Positions 20,464 through 33,100 of a stretch of 64,000 nucleotides of DNA are shown here, piece by piece. The first letter of the stretch is position 1; every line of letters starts with the position of its first letter. This DNA is from Ottelia alismoides (taxonomy: Eukaryota; Streptophyta; Magnoliopsida; Alismatales; Hydrocharitaceae): contig JAZKJV010003256.1 of assembly GCA_037367405.1 (NCBI GenBank), positions 868,001 to 932,000 of the forward strand, read 5' to 3'. The notes under the pieces are model-generated. The model saw only the letters and a program-made list of their open reading frames with translations. It was not told the origin of the DNA and ran no database searches. A program made the position numbers and the translations under genes.

Positions 20464-21933
20464 GATGAGATTAAAATCAAGAGATGAGAGAGATGATTGT
20501 ATGGGACAGAAAATTTATCAAATGTGAGGCTATTGATCTTCGATATCGGTTCACGCACACCAATACAAACACAAATCAAACCCTGGGTTCACCAACGCAC
20601 ACAATGAAGCCGTAAGAGTTCGGCTATTATCTTTTCAATTTTAATTGGTGACAAAACAATCTTGGAAAATATTTAAGCAAGCTGTTAGGTGCCGAAATTT
20701 TCGTAATGACTGGCCCGAATTCTTCGACTAGTTGCACCTACTTTCAGCCAGTATGGTAGTAAGTATGGACCGTAGAACGGCTACTCGTTACTTGAGGACG
20801 GAGCCTTACGCAGTGTCCTCTAAACCACCCACTCTGCTATGGAAATTCGGACCGTTTACCGGCTACCCGTAGATCCTCACTGAGAAGTAGCTAATCGTTT
20901 TTGGCAGAATCAGTATTCAATATGAAAATTCGGGTTTGGGCTCTATCCTTAAGTTTCGTCTCTCGCTCACTCAGAAAAGTAAAAGCATCCAAGGTCGGGG
21001 TTACTCTCCCGCAGAAATTCTTGATATTATGAGTTAATTTAGAATCGGCTATATTTAGCAGTCCCAATTTTAGTTAGGCGATCACTGAAGAATTTAAATG
21101 AGTAGAAATACACGTCTACCGTCCAGTCCCAATTTCCTTTTAAAATTATGTGACAAAACAAGAGGGAGAAATTCGGGAAAAGCCGATGCACGTGAAAAAC
21201 GATGATGTATGCTCAGTTAGAAGACTTACAGTGAATCCTCGCAATCTTCACGTGGGATGCTAGACAGAAATTAAAAATTTATCTAAATGAATGCAAGCCG
21301 ATGAAAACCGCACCTAGCCAGAAAGTTCTACTAGCGGGAAAGTATTGAGTTAAGTTTGGCTAAGTTGAACGATCTATGTGTGTCTCAATTAATAGTGCAG
21401 TGTGGCTTAATCCTACGAGCACAATAAAAAATTAAATAGCTCTGAGAGCCGTATGTGCAGGTCTATCCTATTCGCCACTCAAGTCGGGCCCCACCCTCAC
21501 CGGAGAGTGAAACAGGCCACGACACACCACAGAATAAAGTTAGAGGTCTTGTTACACATGCGAGCGTCCAAACGGACACCGCTGTAAATAAGTAATTAAT
21601 TACAAAAATTTAAAAATTGCAGGAATTGAAAACCTAGACTCTACGCTCTCTCACGACTCGACTCGATCTTAAATTAATTGCGGATTTTAGGAGGTCAGTA
21701 AAGATGCCTCGGTTTCTTGAAAAACCGCTCCACGTATGTCGTGTACCTCGCAAGAAAAATAAGAGAGATAGTGTAAGAGAGTGACTAAAAAAATAATAAA
21801 TAGACAAGAAAAAAATAAATACTGAAAATAAATGAGATTTACAATGAAAAAAAATAAAATTCGGGGGTCAGACTACCCGAATGCGGAAAACCAAACTAAA
21901 AAATTTTTAAGACAAAAATCTAAGCCGTTTGCC
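20464..21933 (-). other. Element A 5' leader
   Basis: About 1.5 kb between PBS and ORF without a coding frame. It is shared with element B almost throughout and in part with C and E. Close to the ORF is a structured block (20589-20651). It has no RT-element gene. Confidence 0.65.
20589..20651 (-). ncRNA. Possible conserved RNA hairpin upstream of the ORF (A)
   Basis: TCACCAA (20589-20595) pairs with TTGGTGA (20645-20651). Inside it AGCCG (20608-20612) pairs with CGGCT (20621-20625) around an 8-nt loop. Element B has the same stems; element C has ACCGC and GCGGT at the inner position. This is a cis-acting structure in the element transcript, not a separate gene. It begins about 125 bp upstream of the ATG. 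Confidence 0.45.
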
Positions 21934-21951
21934 TCCCCGGCAACGGCGCCA
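21934..21951 (-). promoter_or_regulatory. Element A primer-binding site (tRNA-Asp)
   Basis: The plus strand reads TCCCCGGCAACGGCGCCA, identical to the 3' end of plant tRNA-Asp including CCA, as I recall that tRNA. On the minus strand it lies 2 bp inside the 5' LTR. This fixes the sense direction of A. Confidence 0.87.
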
Positions 21952-21953
21952 TC

Positions 21954-24900
21954 TGACGAATCCGGAAATGCCGAGTTTAAAAAGTTGTGTTTATCGTTCG
22001 GCTTAAAGAATGATTATTCGTGCGTTGTAGGCGGCATTCGGAATCAATCAAGAAAATACCACAAATAATTTATTCAATTTTTAATCTCGTGGTTTTATGT
22101 TTATTTTACTTGGGCAAGTCCCAAGGTCTATCGCAAGGAGGCAAAGGAACAACCTAGAGTGATGTCTATCAAAGTTTGTGTTCGGTTTTCGAGGCAGTCT
22201 TTTTTTTGGAATTTTTAATGCAAAAAAGGGGTGTTAAATGCAAATTTGGTCTATTTTAGGGACTAAAATATATATTACGATCAAACGATGTCCAAAAAAT
22301 ACGAAACTTGGCCACAATATAAATTATGATGAAATGAGTGCACTGTAATTTTTTTGGAATTTTTGGATGCAATATGAAATTTTTATGGATTTTTAAATGC
22401 AAACAGAATGATTTTCAATATTTAATTATAATAAATATTAAACCTACTTATTTTTAAGAAATAAAATTATCTAAGAACTATCACTAGGTGACGGATCTCA
22501 GAAAAATCCTAAACCTAAAAAATGTGGGGTTTAATACCTATTAAAAATTTAATACTAAAATATGCAAAATGATTTTTAAAGGTCAAATTATGCATGCAAA
22601 TGCAAATCTTTTTGGGCACAATGTCAAACACAATTAATTCTACAATATATGATTTTTCGGGGATTTTTAGAGCAGTGGTTAATCAATTATCAATTTCGGA
22701 GCAAGAAATGGGTAAAATATGCAAATTTCCACAAAACAATTATTTATTAATTAACCATCAATCACAAAATTACCCACAATATGTCAAAGTGTAGAGAATC
22801 AATTACCAAACGTCATGCTATTTTTGGATTAATAAAATAATGTAGGTAAGATTTTCAAACTAAAATGGGAACACATGGGTACATATGCAATAGATAAATA
22901 AAATATTAAATGCAGTGGGGGTTTCTATGTAATTACCAATACTCCAGATGGTGTCTTTGTAAAATTTCCAGAGGGACACCACATGCCCTCTGGAGGCAGG
23001 TCTGATCTGCAAAAAGTTGTAATTTCAGGGGTCTTCGTGAAAATGTCCCAGCGGTCACGTGCTATGCATGTGACCTGGGCTTTAGCGTGATAAGGGGGGA
23101 CTCCAGGGGTGTCTCAACAAGATGTTCCCTCGCTCACGTGTGAATCACGTGAGGAGGGCCTCGACCCTGGGGACCAGCGGCTGTGGAGAGGAAGCGGTGG
23201 AGGGCAGGTGCAACGGCGGAGTTGCTCAGAGGAGCTGAGAGCAAGGGGCGGCGCAGCTCCTGTACGTTTGGTGGCGAGGCGACGTCGTGTGCGGCGTGGA
23301 GGCGAAGTTGGTGGCCGAAAAATGGCCGTGGGTCGTTGATGAAGATGAAGGCGCGGTGGTGGTTGTCGGCTATTCTTGGCGTGGAGTCGGTGGAGTTGAA
23401 CGACGTTGGTGGCGGTGGGCGTTTGGCCAAGGAAGGCGGAGGAGCTCACCGGCTGTGCTCCTGTGGCAGATGGAAAAGGTGGTGGCTCGGGAGGAGATGG
23501 AGATGGTGGTCGAAGGCGTCGTCGTGGGCTCGACGTTGAATCGGAGCACGACAGTACGCCGGGGGAGTGGCGCTGCAACAGTCGTAGGGACGACCGGATC
23601 TCGCCGCGTCGTCGGGACTGGAGCTGTCACCTCCAGCCGATACCTTCGAGCGTCAATCGGTGGATGGATCTTGAAGGAGGCAGAGACGCGGGTTTTGTAG
23701 GTTGAGGGGATGGTGCGTCGAAGATGGAAGGTGGCTGGGTTTTGAGGGGGAGATCGGAGAGGCGATCGACCGGGATTTGATTGGGGATCGGGGGGATACG
23801 TGGGGGAGGAGGAAATCAGAGATAAGGGGCGAGCGGTGCAGCGGAGAAATCGGGGGCTGATTGGCGACGGCCCGAAGGGGACGGTGTTTGGAGAAGATGG
23901 TTGTGGGCCGTCCGATCGGCCGAGATCGGACGGCCCGCGTGGAGACGCGTGGCGCTTGGGGGCTCAAGAGAGGGGGCGCACGTGCGGAGCACGTGCCTTG
24001 GGAGGCACGTGAGACGCACGTGCCAATTATTATTTTTATTATTTTTTTTTATAAAAACGATATTAAAAATATCTCAAAAACGGCTGACACGTGGCGGTAC
24101 CAGGTGATGCCACGTGTCAGCACCAGAAAATTCGGAAAATAAATCTTTTGTAAAATCAAAAATAAATTGCAAATGGCCTCGGATCGAAAAAGTTTCTTCA
24201 CAAAGATTGCTCGTCTCGATGAGATCTACAACATTCATAAAGACATCAAAATCAAAATCGATCATTTGCACAATGTGAATTTTTGGGGTATCCCATGTAC
24301 ATAGAATACCATGATTTTTGGGTTTTATAATTTTTATGTCATTTTTAAGAGAGATAAAAATCCGAAAAAATAAGGTAAAATCAAGAGTAAATATAGACAC
24401 CTTAATCTATTTTTTTTTTATTTTTATTAATTGATAAAATATGTATATAAAATAATAGGTCAAAAACCGCTAAAATACACAATATACAAAAGAGACCCAA
24501 AACCCAATTTTCACATATGAGCTCCGATTCACTTGAACTTGGTCTTGTTTTGAAGGTAATTGAATGTACATTAGTCTAAAAGTGAGTAGGATTAAAACAG
24601 ACACTGGATGAGGAAGATATGGGGCTTTTTGTCCGAAAATCCTGAAACTAGGGTTTAGGTTTTTGGTCCACTTATTTGGGTTAGTTATTTTTTTGTATTT
24701 TTCTATTATTCTTGTTAGTTATATGTACACAGTGGAAGTGGTTTTGAGTCATTCGGAGTTAGCATGAATGGGTTAAAAATCCGGGAAGTTAGGTTATTTA
24801 CAGGTCATTTTTGGCATGGATTTTTTGCTTCTTATTTTTGTGCAGATTTTTGTGCTAAAATGCAATTCTTATGAAATCATGCACTAATGCTAATTATGCA

Positions 24901-24982
24901 GAATAGATGCAAGAATGTTGTTGATTTTGAGGGATTTGAGCTTAATAAATGAGATTTAGAGTGATGAATACGAGATTCATCA
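21954..24982 (-). repeat. Element A 5' LTR (right copy)
   Basis: Direct repeat of 13191-16196, starting TGACGAATCC and ending GATTCATCA on the plus strand. A near-perfect palindrome, GGGCCGTCCGATC and GATCGGACGGCCC around GGCCGA, lies at 23905-23936. Its TATA position reads TACAAAA, suggesting a decayed promoter. Confidence 0.93.
23114..23578 (-). other. Open frame in the GC-rich LTR leader (A, right)
   Basis: A 154-codon frame that aligns end to end with 14359-14823, with substitutions but no gap or stop. It is Pro/Ser/Arg-rich with no known domain. The same caution about GC-rich DNA applies. Confidence 0.25.
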
Positions 24983-27344
24983 CACTCCGCCCACTTCCTC
25001 CCTCGATCTCCACCTCTCCTGCTCACCCCTCAACTTGAGAACCACTCACCAACGATCTTTAAAAGAACCACCACCCCTCCCTTCACCGATCATTTGCCAC
25101 TTCTGGGCATTGAGTGAGTCCTGGAGAGAGCGTTATCGGTGACAGCGAGTGCCACCCATCTGAGCGAAGGCCTCTCCGTGTCCAGGAGAGATCCAAAGTG
25201 ACCATCCGGTGACCTTGTTGCGAGCTCTTCAAGCTCGCCGAGCTCTGCCTCAGCTGCGGCATTGAGCGACAATCAAAGGACCTCTTCCGATTGAGCTCCT
25301 TCTTCCCAGGCACCCACACATTTCACCCCAGAGGAAACTCCCCTGTTTTCCTTAGTCTCTTTCTTTCCTCCATCCTCCCATCATATTCTCGACCTCTACT
25401 TGTTACCTTCCAACCACATTGACATCCACCCGCGCATAGAGGATCCTTCGTTCTCTAGCAACCGCTGCTAATTTATGTGCCACCAACTGAGTTCACCCCA
25501 GCAGCCTCTCCAACTCACACAACTCCATGCGACATCGCCACCGCGTGTAGGCCGACCTTTGCATTGCACCTCAGCACCGGCCCACACCATGCGCCTCCTC
25601 CTAGATCTCCTTGCCACGTCCGCGAACAACCACTGCTCGTTACTGCAGGTCCGCCCACGCGCCACCAGCTGAGTTTGCCCCGGCGACGCCTTCTCCTCCC
25701 TATAGCTCCAGTCCTCCGTGCAACAATCTACCCATCGTCGGCTACTCTTGCAGGAGCGGTGCAACCAACCCCCAGGCGTACTACCTCGCTTCATTCCAGC
25801 CACTTCGTATCGACCTCCTCCTAATTGAGCATCTCTTAACGTCCTGCTGTATACGAGCTCCGTCGTGCGAGAAACATCAACGTGGTGAGGAGCAGCAGCC
25901 TCCGCTTCTCCACCTTCCTGACAGGAAGCCACGAGCATCAGTCATTCTATTTCGCACGAGCGGCCGCCAATCGCTCAGCGTGACATCGGAGGCCCCTCCT
26001 CTGGACCGTGTACCCAGCGGCCCCAGAACAACCGTTCGCCATCCGTGCACAGCACGCCCCCAGGTGTCGCCCTTGCCCCTCGCGCCCGTATCTCCATCAG
26101 TGCACCCGTCAAAGGCCTTATGCGGGAGGAGGAAGAAGGCGTCCTCTCCTCACGTGCATGGTATTTACATATTTGGACAAATTGCATCATCATCCCTGGT
26201 GGAGAAATAGTAGAACGACCCTTGGAGTTCCATCATAGTACGTACATACCCTGCCTACTGAAGTCACATGTGAGGCACGCGCGTCATTGAGACATTTTCA
26301 TCCATACCCATGCAAGTCATGGTAATTGCATAAAAATCATTGCTAGCATTTTATGTTTGTTTAATCATTTTCTGTATTGCATCCATAATCATTTTCTGTA
26401 TTGCATCCATACCCCTATGTTTGCATATTTATTTAAACATCAATTGGTCATCATTTTATCATTTTAAAAATTGCATAGTGTGGAACATCTTGGATTTTAG
26501 CATTGTGAACACTTGTTATATTTTTGTGAGCTGCATAGAATTTAATAATCTTATTTTGGTGAAATTTGACATATTTTACCCACAATATGCCTTTTATTTA
26601 ATATTAAATTCCTTGTTGCTCTAAAAATCATCACAAAATCATATTAGACCTAGATATATTACACTGCATTGTGCCTAAAAATCTTTAAATTTGCACGCAT
26701 CTGGAAGCCTGAATAAATCAAACAATAATTTTCCTAATTAATTTTTAATAGGTCAAATTCACATAGATTTCTAGATTTCTTATGTTTTCTAGATTCCTCT
26801 TACTTAGATCCATCTAGGTTAATTTTTATATCCGGAAATAATATGTTTTGATATTTATTAAAATTAATTTTGTAAAAATCACTCAACATTCATATTTAAT
26901 TAATAGTAAATTCATTTAGAGTCAAAAAATTCCAAGAAAATTATAGTAGCTTTATTTTATTGCATTTCATATTCTGGCCAAGTTTCATAATTTTTGGATT
27001 TAATTTGACCATCTTTCAAATTTACCCTTAAAATTTGGCTTGAAATTACATTGTCTTTCTTTTAAATTGCATAAAAAATTATAAAAGGACCAAAAATATT
27101 TTTTTGAAAATCCGACATCGAAATTAATGGAATATTGACCTAAGGAGACAACTGCCTCCCTGAGTTCGACCTTGGGCTTACCCAAGTAAAATAAATCTGC
27201 CGCTTAAACTTGATTCTTCATTAAGTCTTAGTGGTGTTTTTGATGAAGTCTTGGTTACCTGACTGCAACGAACTTAATTTTTAATTTGATCGATAGTTTA
27301 GTTGAATTACCAAGGGTAGACGAGGCATCTTCACTACCCTGACA
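24983..27344 (+). repeat. 3' LTR of the Athila-like element, part 2
   Basis: It resumes after the CACTC duplication (24983-24987). A C-rich region (25000-26160) corresponds to the GC-rich leader of the A and B LTRs. AT-rich U5 follows, and near the end GACCTTGGGCTTACCCAAG, then TAAAATAAA, matches A's GACCTTGGGACTTGTCCAAG and TAAAATAAA. The LTR ends at ...CCCTGACA. With part 1 it is about 3.5 kb. Open frames such as 25611-26210 lie in the C-rich part and are not convincing genes. Confidence 0.75.
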
Positions 27345-27478
27345 ATTTCCTTTTCTTTTATTAATCAGGGTCTCAAATCCTCAACCTAGCAAACAAAGGA
27401 GCACATCGTCCTCGAGGATCCGGTTGCTTAAAACCTCTGGCTAACCTTTATTCACATACCCTACTGATTTTAAATACA
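27345..27478. other. Short unassigned stretch between two elements
   Basis: 134 bp between the end of the Athila-like LTR and the Tekay-type LTR. It may be pre-insertion genomic DNA. No gene or repeat was recognised. Confidence 0.4.
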
Positions 27479-29098
27479 TGTTATCGTGACCCAGCCGCTA
27501 TAGAACCACCCGTGCCTCCACATGGCATGACCACATCTTCTATCCTTCAACCCAAATATATTGGTCCCCGGTACCATGCATTGCAAATCATTCATTTCGT
27601 GCACACTTATCATAACTGGGCAACCGTGTACCACCTAGGTAGGGCAACGCCAATACGTGTTCCTTTCGACAAACCTACAGGTTGCATGCCCGACCTGTAG
27701 TTCTACTCCCAGCCATTCTTAACATAAGACACAATCCTTTCAGGATCCAACTCAAAACAACTCAATTCCCATGATCTTATTCCTCCATTAAGCCTTAGAT
27801 TTGCATAAACATAAATACTGAGTATAGACTTACACAAATATTAATTAATATATTTATATACTCATATTTATGCTTATTTTAACTTCCAAATCCTAACTTT
27901 CCAAATTACTACATCCATTCGATGCTTAGACCTTATTTTAGTTGAAATCACAAAGCATCTTTTCTTACTTTCTCAAAAGTAATCAAATTAGGGTTCTTCG
28001 TAATAAGGAGCATAAATACGGAAATCTCAACGATCTCATATGAAAACCCAACAGAAAAAGGAAGGATTTCATTACCTAATCGAGCTCTCTCTCTCATATG
28101 TAGTGCTTGATCATGATTCTTTTTCAAAAGGATGATTTATAGCTCCTGAAGTGATCGCGTTTCATTTTCGTATAAAAAACGCTAAGAACGTGCCAAGAAG
28201 TGAAGTACGAATGAAGAACACAAAGAACACACGAAGAACACTAAGAACGCGGAGAACATATTTTCTCTTGAAATTTCAGTAGAGTTTCCCCTTATACGGG
28301 GTGATATTTCTACGAAAATTTTGGTAGAGTTTCCCCTTATATTGGGACATATTTTAAAAGAAAAATAGAAAGAGTTTCCTCTGTAAAATCAACGAAAGGA
28401 AAACAACAATGAAACTGAACATGAATCGAAAACCTAGATCACGAAGAAAACTAAGAGACGATCATACCTTCCTCCTCCTCATTCTCCTGACAACATTTCG
28501 CTAGCGATCCTTCCTCGCCTCCCACTCCTCCTCTCGACCTCTCGACCCTATCCCTTGGGGTGGTGCTGGTAGTGGAAATTGTAGAGAATGAATGGGTATG
28601 GGGGGCTATTTATAGACTCCAAAAAACCACTAACCATGGTTAGAAAACCATGGTTTAGACCTTAACCACAGTTAGTGGTCCATGGTTTTGGCCAAAACTT
28701 ATCTAAAACTTAGGGCTTAAGTTAGAACTATACAGAAGATCTAGATTCGCTAATGATGCTTAATTAGCTCTAATCGTGATTAATTTTTACTAATCGTGAT
28801 TTAACCCTCGTGGCTTACGCTTAACTTTTGCTTAGCATTGATTAGTGTTCATTAATGATCATTAACGATCCTGAATCCATCACTAATTTCTTTAATCGTA
28901 TTTAATTAGTCTTAATGACGATCGCTAAAGTTAATGAGGTCTTAAACCTCCTTACTTCTCTTTCTTCCGAAAATCATAACAAATCAAAACGAAGTCCGAT
29001 TCACACGAAACAAATTCCGTTGGTTTCCTCCTGACAAGTCGGATCTTATGATATAGGATCCGAGAAATGGCCAAGTTTAAGGCTTTATAATTATAACA
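27479..29098 (-). repeat. Tekay/Del-type 3' LTR
   Basis: Bounded by TGTTAT on the left and ATAACA on the right, an exact 6-bp inverted terminus. It lies directly downstream, on the minus strand, of a chromovirus integrase end. It contains a TATA box (28607-28614, TATAAATA on the minus strand) followed by a C-rich start, as in an LTR promoter. Pairs of CCATGGTTAG-like inverted repeats lie at 28630-28690. The matching 5' LTR is not in the window. Confidence 0.65.
28607..28614 (-). promoter_or_regulatory. TATA box of the Tekay-type LTR
   Basis: TATAAATA on the minus strand, followed by AGCCCCCCATACCC, about 490 bp inside the LTR. Confidence 0.5.
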
Positions 29099-30510
29099 AC
29101 CTTAACAGAAGTCTCGTCCTGGAGACTAGAAATGCTGGCATAACAACATTAAAGACGATTGAATACATAACAACCTCAAAGAGAATGAATGCCATTTCAT
29201 TTATAATAATAGACACAGTACGTAGTGTTATCATTCAATCAAGCAGGAGTATTTTTCTTTCATTTCTACCTCAGGTTCTCATGTGGCTTCTTCAAACTCT
29301 TGGTTGCGCCACAACACTTTAACTAGAGGTACCTCTTTATTTCTCAATCTGTTGATATCTCTATCTAGTATTTACACAAGTGTTTCTAGGTATGTCAAGT
29401 CTGGCTCAACATGTTAATCATCATAGTTTATCTTATGCTCAGGATCCTTAATATAATTTCCTAGATTTGATACATGAGAAACATCATGCATTACCGAAAT
29501 ATGTGGAGGAAGTGCAAATCTATACACGACTTTCTCAATCCGTTGAATAATTTCAAAGGGACCCACGAACCTGGGTGTCAACTTTCCTCGCAAGCCAAAC
29601 CACTGAACTCCCTTTATAGGATATACTTTGAGAAATACAAAGTCGCCTACCTCAAACTCAAGATCTCTTTGCCTAGTATCACTATAGCTTTTCTGGTGAC
29701 TCTGGGCAGTTATTAGTCTTTTTCGAGCAAGCTCCACATCTTCCCGTGTCTCTTGGAGTCTATCTGAATAATAAAGGTTCCTTGTCCCGACCTCTTGCTA
29801 ACACAAAGGAGTAGTACACCTATATCCATATAGTGCTTCAAAAGGTGCCATGCCAATACTTGTATGGTAGCTATTGTTGTAGGTGAATTCTGCAAGAGGC
29901 AAATGTTTCACCCATGACCATTTCCATTCTAAGGCACATTCTCGTAGCATATTCTCTAAAGTCTGAATCGTACATTCTGATTGATCATCTATTTGTGGAT
30001 GATATGTTGTGCTCAAGCACAACTATGTGCCTAAGGCTTTCATAAAGTTCTCCCTATAGTATAAAGTGAATCGTGAATCTCGATCGGAAACTACTTTCTT
30101 TGGGATACCATGGAGGCGGATCACAAGTGTGATATATAATTCAGCAAGATGATCTGGAGTAGAAGATAAACTTATCGGAATAAAGTGTGCTACCTTGGTC
30201 AGACGATATATTATAACCCAGATACTATCTTTATCACCAGTCATCTGAGGTAAGCCAGTAACGAAGTCCATGGAAATGCTTTCCCATTTCCACTCAGGTA
30301 TAGAGAGGGGTTGTAACAATCCTGGTGGCTTTTGGTGTGAAGCTTTTACCTGTTGGTAAGTGAAACAAGAATTCACAAACTCGGCAACATCCATCTTCAT
30401 TCTTGGACACCAAAAGTTTGAATGAAGATCCCTATACATCTTCGTAATTCATGGATGAATGGATAATCTAGAATAATGTGCTTCGTATAAGATGTCTTTC
30501 CTCAATTCAT
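29099..30510 (-). pseudogene. Tekay/Del chromovirus integrase, truncated
   Basis: Only the integrase end of pol remains. In sense order: a zinc-binding remnant (NSCFTYQQVKASHQKP, second Cys changed to Tyr), core motifs SMDFVTGLP and VVSDRDSRFT, then STTYHPQIDDQSECTIQTLE with the catalytic Glu and YNNSYHTSIGMAPFEALYG. A GPY/F-type domain follows (GKLTPRFVGPFEII, about 29570), then a chromodomain-like tail (NKEVPLVKVLWRNQEFEEAT with a stop after it, about 29290-29345). Breaks separate the frames at 30023 and 29737. Upstream, RT and RNase H are absent because unrelated sequence begins near 30515. Confidence 0.85.
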
Positions 30511-32060
30511 GTATGTTTGTGTGACGTCTGTCCCCCTAGGATCCGGGTACTCGGCAAACCAATTCCACGCATACCCTTTCCACATTCGAATACTTGACAT
30601 TCATAACAGTAGGAGAAAAAGAGCAACATGCACAAGAATTTAAAATTTTGCTTCTCATTCAACCTGTTCACATTCCATACATTCCATTCATTGCATATAC
30701 CAATTCCATTACATTCCATTGATCATTTTCATGTCCACAAAAAAATATATGTAAGCATAAAAATAGGTGTCCACAATTATACATTACATGCCATGTCTCT
30801 CAACAAAATACTACAAGTGAAGAAGGATATTAAAACTACCAACAATTGTACCACAAAAAGTGTCGTGAAGCTTCACAAAAATGGTGATGTCCCCAAAGCT
30901 ACTCACTGTTGCGGACCTGCGGATTCACACGTAGGTACGTTATGAGCAAAGTTGCCCAATACGATTTAAACAAAGCTATACAACAACAAGCATGTTACAA
31001 TTCAAATGTGTGCAAAAGAACAACTGTGTAACTGATCTCACAAAGAATTACATCTTTATCATTGTTATTATTACTTGATTTGGATATGGATATGAGTAAT
31101 GAAGCTTCGTGAATAGTCTGTGGTCTTGATCTGGATGAGACCTCACACTATGACTCTAATGTAAAAGAAAACACCTTAGGGTTGGGGTGCCTCCGTAGGC
31201 ATGCGGTGGGGTACAATGCATCCTAAGTAAGTTCCCAACACGTCCATTTAGCTCCACTTCACAATTGTACATCCAATTCACAAGTTAGTTTCCAACCTAC
31301 GAATCATAGCAATAACCCAATCCTCCTTATGCATAGGAGACTGATATCCCATTTCCAACTTCACTAACCACATTTCCCAGAACTCCCCTCTTAGCGGTCC
31401 CACTCGGAATACCAACCAATGTGTCCTACATTGGCCCGTACATGAGTGTTAACTGTAAGTAATAAGCAAAACACTAGCCGACCAATCATGACTACTTTAC
31501 CCGCGCTCGAGCACTGGGCTAAAGCACACGAGTGCCGAAGCCAAAACCGTTAGATTAGCACCTCGATTTACCAAGCAACATGTCCCCCAACCATTATAGC
31601 TACAATAGTAGTTGGGATCGCGGTCATCTAGGCTTCTACCCGGGGCCCCAAGGGTGCATGCCCCTCCCTTGACGGCAACTACTCCGCTACCAACATGCCA
31701 CAAAACTCATCCCTTCATTCAGTTACATTTTCCTTTTCCTTTTCGTTTTTCTTCTTCTTTTTTTGTATGGATCACTAGATCTCATCTTGGATAATATTTT
31801 GTGTTCTGATCATTGGGTAAAATATGTTGATCTTCCAAGCATAGCTAGACCTCATGGCTTGCGAAATCCCTCTTCTTCCAATTGTACACAAAACCTCCCT
31901 TTTGTGACGATCGATTGTGCGGATAGGTGGTCTCATAGATATTGCCCAACACAAGTCATTAGCATGATAATTCTTCCCATAGCAAGTTGTATAAAACTCC
32001 ATGGCTACACTCTTTACTACACTCTCCCTTGTAGAAAGGTTGAGGGATAACATCTAAAGG
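30511..32060. other. Unassigned, possibly LTR-derived sequence
   Basis: Directly after the truncated integrase the sequence TGTGACGTCTGTCCCCCTAG (from 30520) looks like the start of a chromovirus LTR. I found neither a matching second copy nor a clear end. It has no coding frame above about 100 codons and no retroelement protein motif. It sits between two truncated elements. Confidence 0.3.
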
Positions 32061-32854
32061 ATTCTATCAATTCAAATGGGTATGCACTAACATCATTTGG
32101 AAAATGATATTGAGCCAGCTAAGGTAGTCATTTTCTTCCTCAAGTATGGCAATGATTACACATAAGCCTCTTGTTTTCTGGTCCCAGGCCATTATCCTAG
32201 AGAGAAAATCAGATGTTGGTAAATCTCTATGGAGGGTGTTGCTTCAGAATCCAAGTGCATTCAATGGTTGTTCAATGATTGGAAAATCAATGACAGTGAA
32301 ATGTTGGTACTGGCAAGGGTTTATAACGTTGGTGGTCTTCAGGAGTTTATGGAAGATGCAATGATGTAGTGATTGCGTCCTGGAAGATCTGTGATTTGGA
32401 GCATGCATTCAATTGTTTAATCATGCAAGAGCATTGAGGGGGTCGTCTTTTATGAAAACCTGAATATGTGTAGACAGAAGAAGTGGAAAAATGAAGAAGG
32501 AATACAGAAGGAGGAGGGTAATAATCCATAAGTCCTAATTATGAGAAGGACGATGCAAGACCTGTTGACATTTTATAATCTGAATCTGAAATTCTTAATG
32601 GGCTGTGAAATTGATGATGGACTTTACTGTGATTCATCATTATTTGGTTTGGATACTGAGGTCGCAACGACCTTAGCTATACCTTTACCTTGGTTGCTTG
32701 GGGTTTTCCGGCTCATCAATGATCTATACAATGAAGAGCTGATTTCTCAAAAGATAGGATAAAACTAGGAAGGACGTATTTTTGATGGTTTTCTTGCTTT
32801 TTGAATATATTTTTTTTGATGTTTTGAAAAGTATGCAATTTTGAAAAATATGCA

Positions 32855-33100
32855 GACACCACCCCCATACTTATCAGAAACCATGTCCTCATGGTGAAGA
32901 CAATGTGTAATAGGATGACCAAAAGAAGGGGCGAGTGATGTGAAAAAGTATTTTTGTGTTTTTTTTTATTTTATTTTTTTGTAAATAGGTGTACTAAAAG
33001 AAGGGGTGAGTGATGTGAAAAGTATTTTGTGTTTTTGTGTTTTTGTTTTGTTTTGTTTTGTTTTTTTGTAAAGAGGTGTACCCCCATACTTATCTAATGC
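32855..33100 (-). repeat. Element C purine modules and local duplication
   Basis: On the plus strand CCCCCATACTTAT occurs at about 32864 (followed by a GTCCTCATG block as in module 3 of A) and at about 33079. Between them an AAAAGAAGGGG[CT]GAGTGATG unit is present twice (about 32921 and 32997), each followed by a T-rich run. Confidence 0.55.

Larger units (their letters stand above)
13191..24982 (-). mobile_element. Element A: RT-less LTR retrotransposon with gag/protease-like ORF
   Basis: This is an 11.8-kb element with 3.0-kb direct repeats (13191-16196 and 21954-24982), TG...CA ends and a perfect 5-bp target duplication (CACTC). PBS, ORF and polypurine tract all place its sense direction on the minus strand. 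Between the LTRs lie only a 1.5-kb leader, one broken ORF of about 840 codons, the hairpin array and a 3' UTR. No RT, RNase H or integrase motif was found in either strand, so it is non-autonomous. Its terminal and 3' UTR sequences resemble those of the Athila-like element it interrupts. Confidence 0.9.
1..27344 (+). mobile_element. Athila-like Ty3/gypsy element, 5' end outside window
   Basis: This LTR retrotransposon reads rightwards: gag, protease, RT, RNase H, integrase, long 3' UTR, polypurine tract, 3' LTR. The Athila-type assignment rests on the gag segment, the retropepsin and an RT/integrase of the style found in plant Athila/Tat elements (DHFPLPFIDQ, MPFGLCNAPGTF, FMDDFSV). The 5' LTR and PBS are not in the window. 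Element A splits the 3' LTR between 13190 and 24983. Two features are unusual: the RT-to-3'-UTR block occurs twice in tandem, and an inverted fragment of an RT-less element lies at the junction. Every coding part carries stops or frameshifts, so this copy cannot be autonomous. No env-like ORF was recognised after the integrase. Confidence 0.88.

Noticed and set aside
21934..21951. tRNA-like sequence
   Set aside because: Only the last 18 bases of tRNA-Asp are present, next to an LTR end. It is a primer-binding site, not a tRNA gene; the same holds at 43612-43629.
25475..26238. Overlapping plus-strand frames of up to 199 codons
   Set aside because: They lie in the C-rich part of the Athila-like LTR, matching the GC-rich leader of the A and B LTRs. 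Composition, not homology, explains them.
31612..32364. Short frames on both strands
   Set aside because: None has a family motif, and none exceeds 100 codons.
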